From JAQUVS01 sp964389735 (GTDB taxonomy: Bacteria > Bacillota_I > Bacilli_A > RF39 > UBA660), in contig CAYMEJ010000045.1 in the NCBI GenBank assembly GCA_964389735.1, positions 1 to 6,685 on the forward strand: 6,685 nucleotides of DNA. Reading direction: 5' to 3'. The notes under the pieces were generated by a model. That model was given only the letters and a program-made list of their open reading frames with translations, made no database searches and was not told the DNA's origin. This document shows, piece by piece, positions 5,162-6,685 of this stretch. The translations under genes and the position numbers were made by a program. Each line of letters begins with the position of its first letter. Position 1 is the first letter of the stretch.

Positions 5162-6685
5162 CTATATTTCTTTAGTATTAATAACTTTCTTAATTAATTC
5201 TAAGAATTCTTCTTTGGATACTGTAATAGTTTCTTCACTACCATATCTTCTATAAGATAGTTCTTTATTATCTACTTCTTTTTGTCCTAAAATTAAGGTA
5301 AATGGGTTTTTCTTTATAACAGATTCTCTCATTTTATATCCTAGTTTTTCAAATCTATCATCTAGTTCTACTCTTATATTATTTTCTTCTAGTAATTCTT
5401 TTATTTCTTTAGCATATTCTAAATGATATTCTGAATTAACTGGTATGATATTTACTTGTACAGGTGAAAGCCATGTTGGGAATGCTCCTCCTAAATGTTC
5501 AGTTAATACTCCAATAAATCTTTCTAGAGAACCATATATTGTTCTATGTACCATTACTGGTCTTACTTTATTACCTGATTCATCTATATAACTTAAATCA
5601 AATCTTTCTGGTAATTGATAATCTAATTGGATAGTACCTGTTTGCCATTCTCTACCTAAAGCATCTTCCATTTTTAAATCTATTTTTGGTCCATAGAATG
5701 CTCCATCACCAGGATTTAATACCCATCCTTTTTCTCCAAAGTTTTTATTTAATACTTCAGTAAGTTTAGCTTCTGCTTCATTCCATTTTTCTATATCTCC
5801 CATATAATCATCTGGTCTAGTTGATAAGTAAGGAGTAAATTTTAATCCAAATATATCATAGAAATAATTTGCTATTTCAATAATAGAAGATATTTCATCA
5901 AATATTTGATCTTGTCTTATAAAGTTATGTGAATCATCTTGATGGAATACTCTTACACGTAATAATCCATGTAAACTTGCTGCTCCTTCGTTTCTGTGAA
6001 TTGCATCTACATCATTAAATCTTAATGGTAAATCACGATAACTTCTTATTTTGTTTTTATATATTAATATTGAATTTGGACAACTCATTGGTTTTAATGC
6101 TTGTTCAACACCATCAGCATCTTGTAATACGAACATGTCATCTTTATAATGATCCCAATGTCCACTTGTTTTCCATAAAACACTTGAATTTAACATAGGT
6201 GCTGAGAATTCTTGATATCCTCTTTTTTCATGTTCTTTACGCCAAAAGTCTACTAAAGTATTATATATTTTTAATCCTTTTGGTAACCAATATGGCATAC
6301 CTGGTGCTGTTTCATCAAACATGAATAAATCTAATTCTTTTCCTAGTTTACGATGATCTCTTTTTTTAGCTTCTTCAATCATTTCTAAGTAATTATTTAA
6401 TTCTTCTTCTGAATCAAAGCAAATACCATAAATTCTTTGAAGCATTTTATTATTGGCATCACCTTTCCAATATGCTCCACTACATTTTACTAATTTAAAA
6501 TATTTTATCTCTTTTACTGTTTCTACATGAGGTCCTCTACATAAATCTGTAAAATCACCTTGAGTATAACAAGTAATATGAGTTTCTTTTTCATCCATTC
6601 TAGATATTAAATCTATTTTATATGGATCATCTTTAAACATTTCTAAAGCATCTTTTTTAGATATTTCTTGTCTTACTATTCTTTT
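5162..6685 (-). CDS. thrS: Threonyl-tRNA synthetase (N-terminus beyond right edge)
   Basis: A class II aminoacyl-tRNA synthetase that charges tRNA-Thr in the cytosol. The frame is open to the window edge, giving 507 residues; the internal Met at 6638-6640 is not the start. Visible in order: the end of the editing domain (TQGDFTDLCRGPHV, fragment Cys49 and His53, matching the editing-site Cys and His), the catalytic core, and the C-terminal anticodon-binding domain (from about residue 408). The three catalytic zinc ligands are Cys202 (PMSCP), His253 (QDDSH) and His380 (MVHRTIYGS). They sit at a near-constant 131-132 residue offset from E. coli Cys334, His385 and His511, so about 130 N-terminal residues (TGS domain and start of the editing domain with its HxxxH motif) are missing. 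Motif 2 reads PLRFNDVDAIHRNE and motif 3 GSLERFIGVLTEH. It ends in TAG. Any T-box leader would be outside the window. Confidence 0.97.
   Translation of the reverse strand, partial: KRIVRQEISKKDALEMFKDDPYKIDLISRMDEKETHITCYTQGDFTDLCRGPHVETVKEIKYFKLVKCSGAYWKGDANNKMLQRIYGICFDSEEELNNYLEMIEEAKKRDHRKLGKELDLFMFDETAPGMPYWLPKGLKIYNTLVDFWRKEHEKRGYQEFSAPMLNSSVLWKTSGHWDHYKDDMFVLQDADGVEQALKPMSCPNSILIYKNKIRSYRDLPLRFNDVDAIHRNEGAASLHGLLRVRVFHQDDSHNFIRQDQIFDEISSIIEIANYFYDIFGLKFTPYLSTRPDDYMGDIEKWNEAEAKLTEVLNKNFGEKGWVLNPGDGAFYGPKIDLKMEDALGREWQTGTIQLDYQLPERFDLSYIDESGNKVRPVMVHRTIYGSLERFIGVLTEHLGGAFPTWLSPVQVNIIPVNSEYHLEYAKEIKELLEENNIRVELDDRFEKLGYKMRESVIKKNPFTLILGQKEVDNKELSYRRYGSEETITVSKEEFLELIKKVINTKEI

Noticed and set aside
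1..6685. Prophage or mobile element
   Set aside because: Apart from the tail-fibre-like module fused to the pilin, no integrase, transposase, terminase, attachment site or terminal inverted repeat is visible.

Overview
The window is a very AT-rich stretch with all genes on the minus strand. It uses the standard bacterial code: TGG is used for Trp, and TAA or TAG ends every gene whose end is visible. Shine-Dalgarno sites are strong (GGAGG, AAAGGAG, AGGTGA), promoters are sigma-A-like, and terminators are short hairpins followed by U-runs. Together with an RNase J family protein and Gram-positive-style pilins, this suggests a low-GC Firmicute, possibly an uncultured Bacilli, Erysipelotrichia or RF39-like gut lineage. 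The lineage is inferred from style, not from a database match.

Reading in the direction of transcription (right to left): (1) the C-terminal four fifths of threonyl-tRNA synthetase (thrS) runs in from the right edge. It is followed after 10 nt by a small unrecognised cytosolic gene, and the pair ends at a GAAA-loop terminator. (2) A strong promoter drives a type IV pilin-like gene whose reading frame is broken by one in-frame TAA (4065-4067). The codons after it continue in the same frame into a module resembling phage tail-fibre or minor structural proteins. Its own terminator follows. (3) An RNase J family gene starts at TTG, and its product lacks part of the metal-binding motif (HGHEGN in place of HxHxDH), so it looks like a J2-type or catalytically weakened paralogue. 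(4) A membrane-anchored exoprotein carries three Ig-like repeats and a NodB polysaccharide deacetylase domain with the His spacing of the IcaB/PgaB group. (5) A second type IV pilin gene, about 85% identical in DNA to the first over the 199 bases visible, runs off the left edge.

Apart from thrS and its partner, each gene appears to be its own transcription unit: promoter, Shine-Dalgarno, gene and hairpin terminator, with intergenic gaps of about 75-130 nt. The shared surface theme is two paralogous prepilins flanking an envelope polysaccharide deacetylase, which may point to an attachment or cell-surface function. RNase J and ThrRS are housekeeping genes that appear to be there by position only. 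The most interesting signals are the interrupted pilin/tail-fibre fusion, the duplicated pilin locus, and the degenerate RNase J active site. No CRISPR array, tRNA, rRNA, transposase or integrase is visible.
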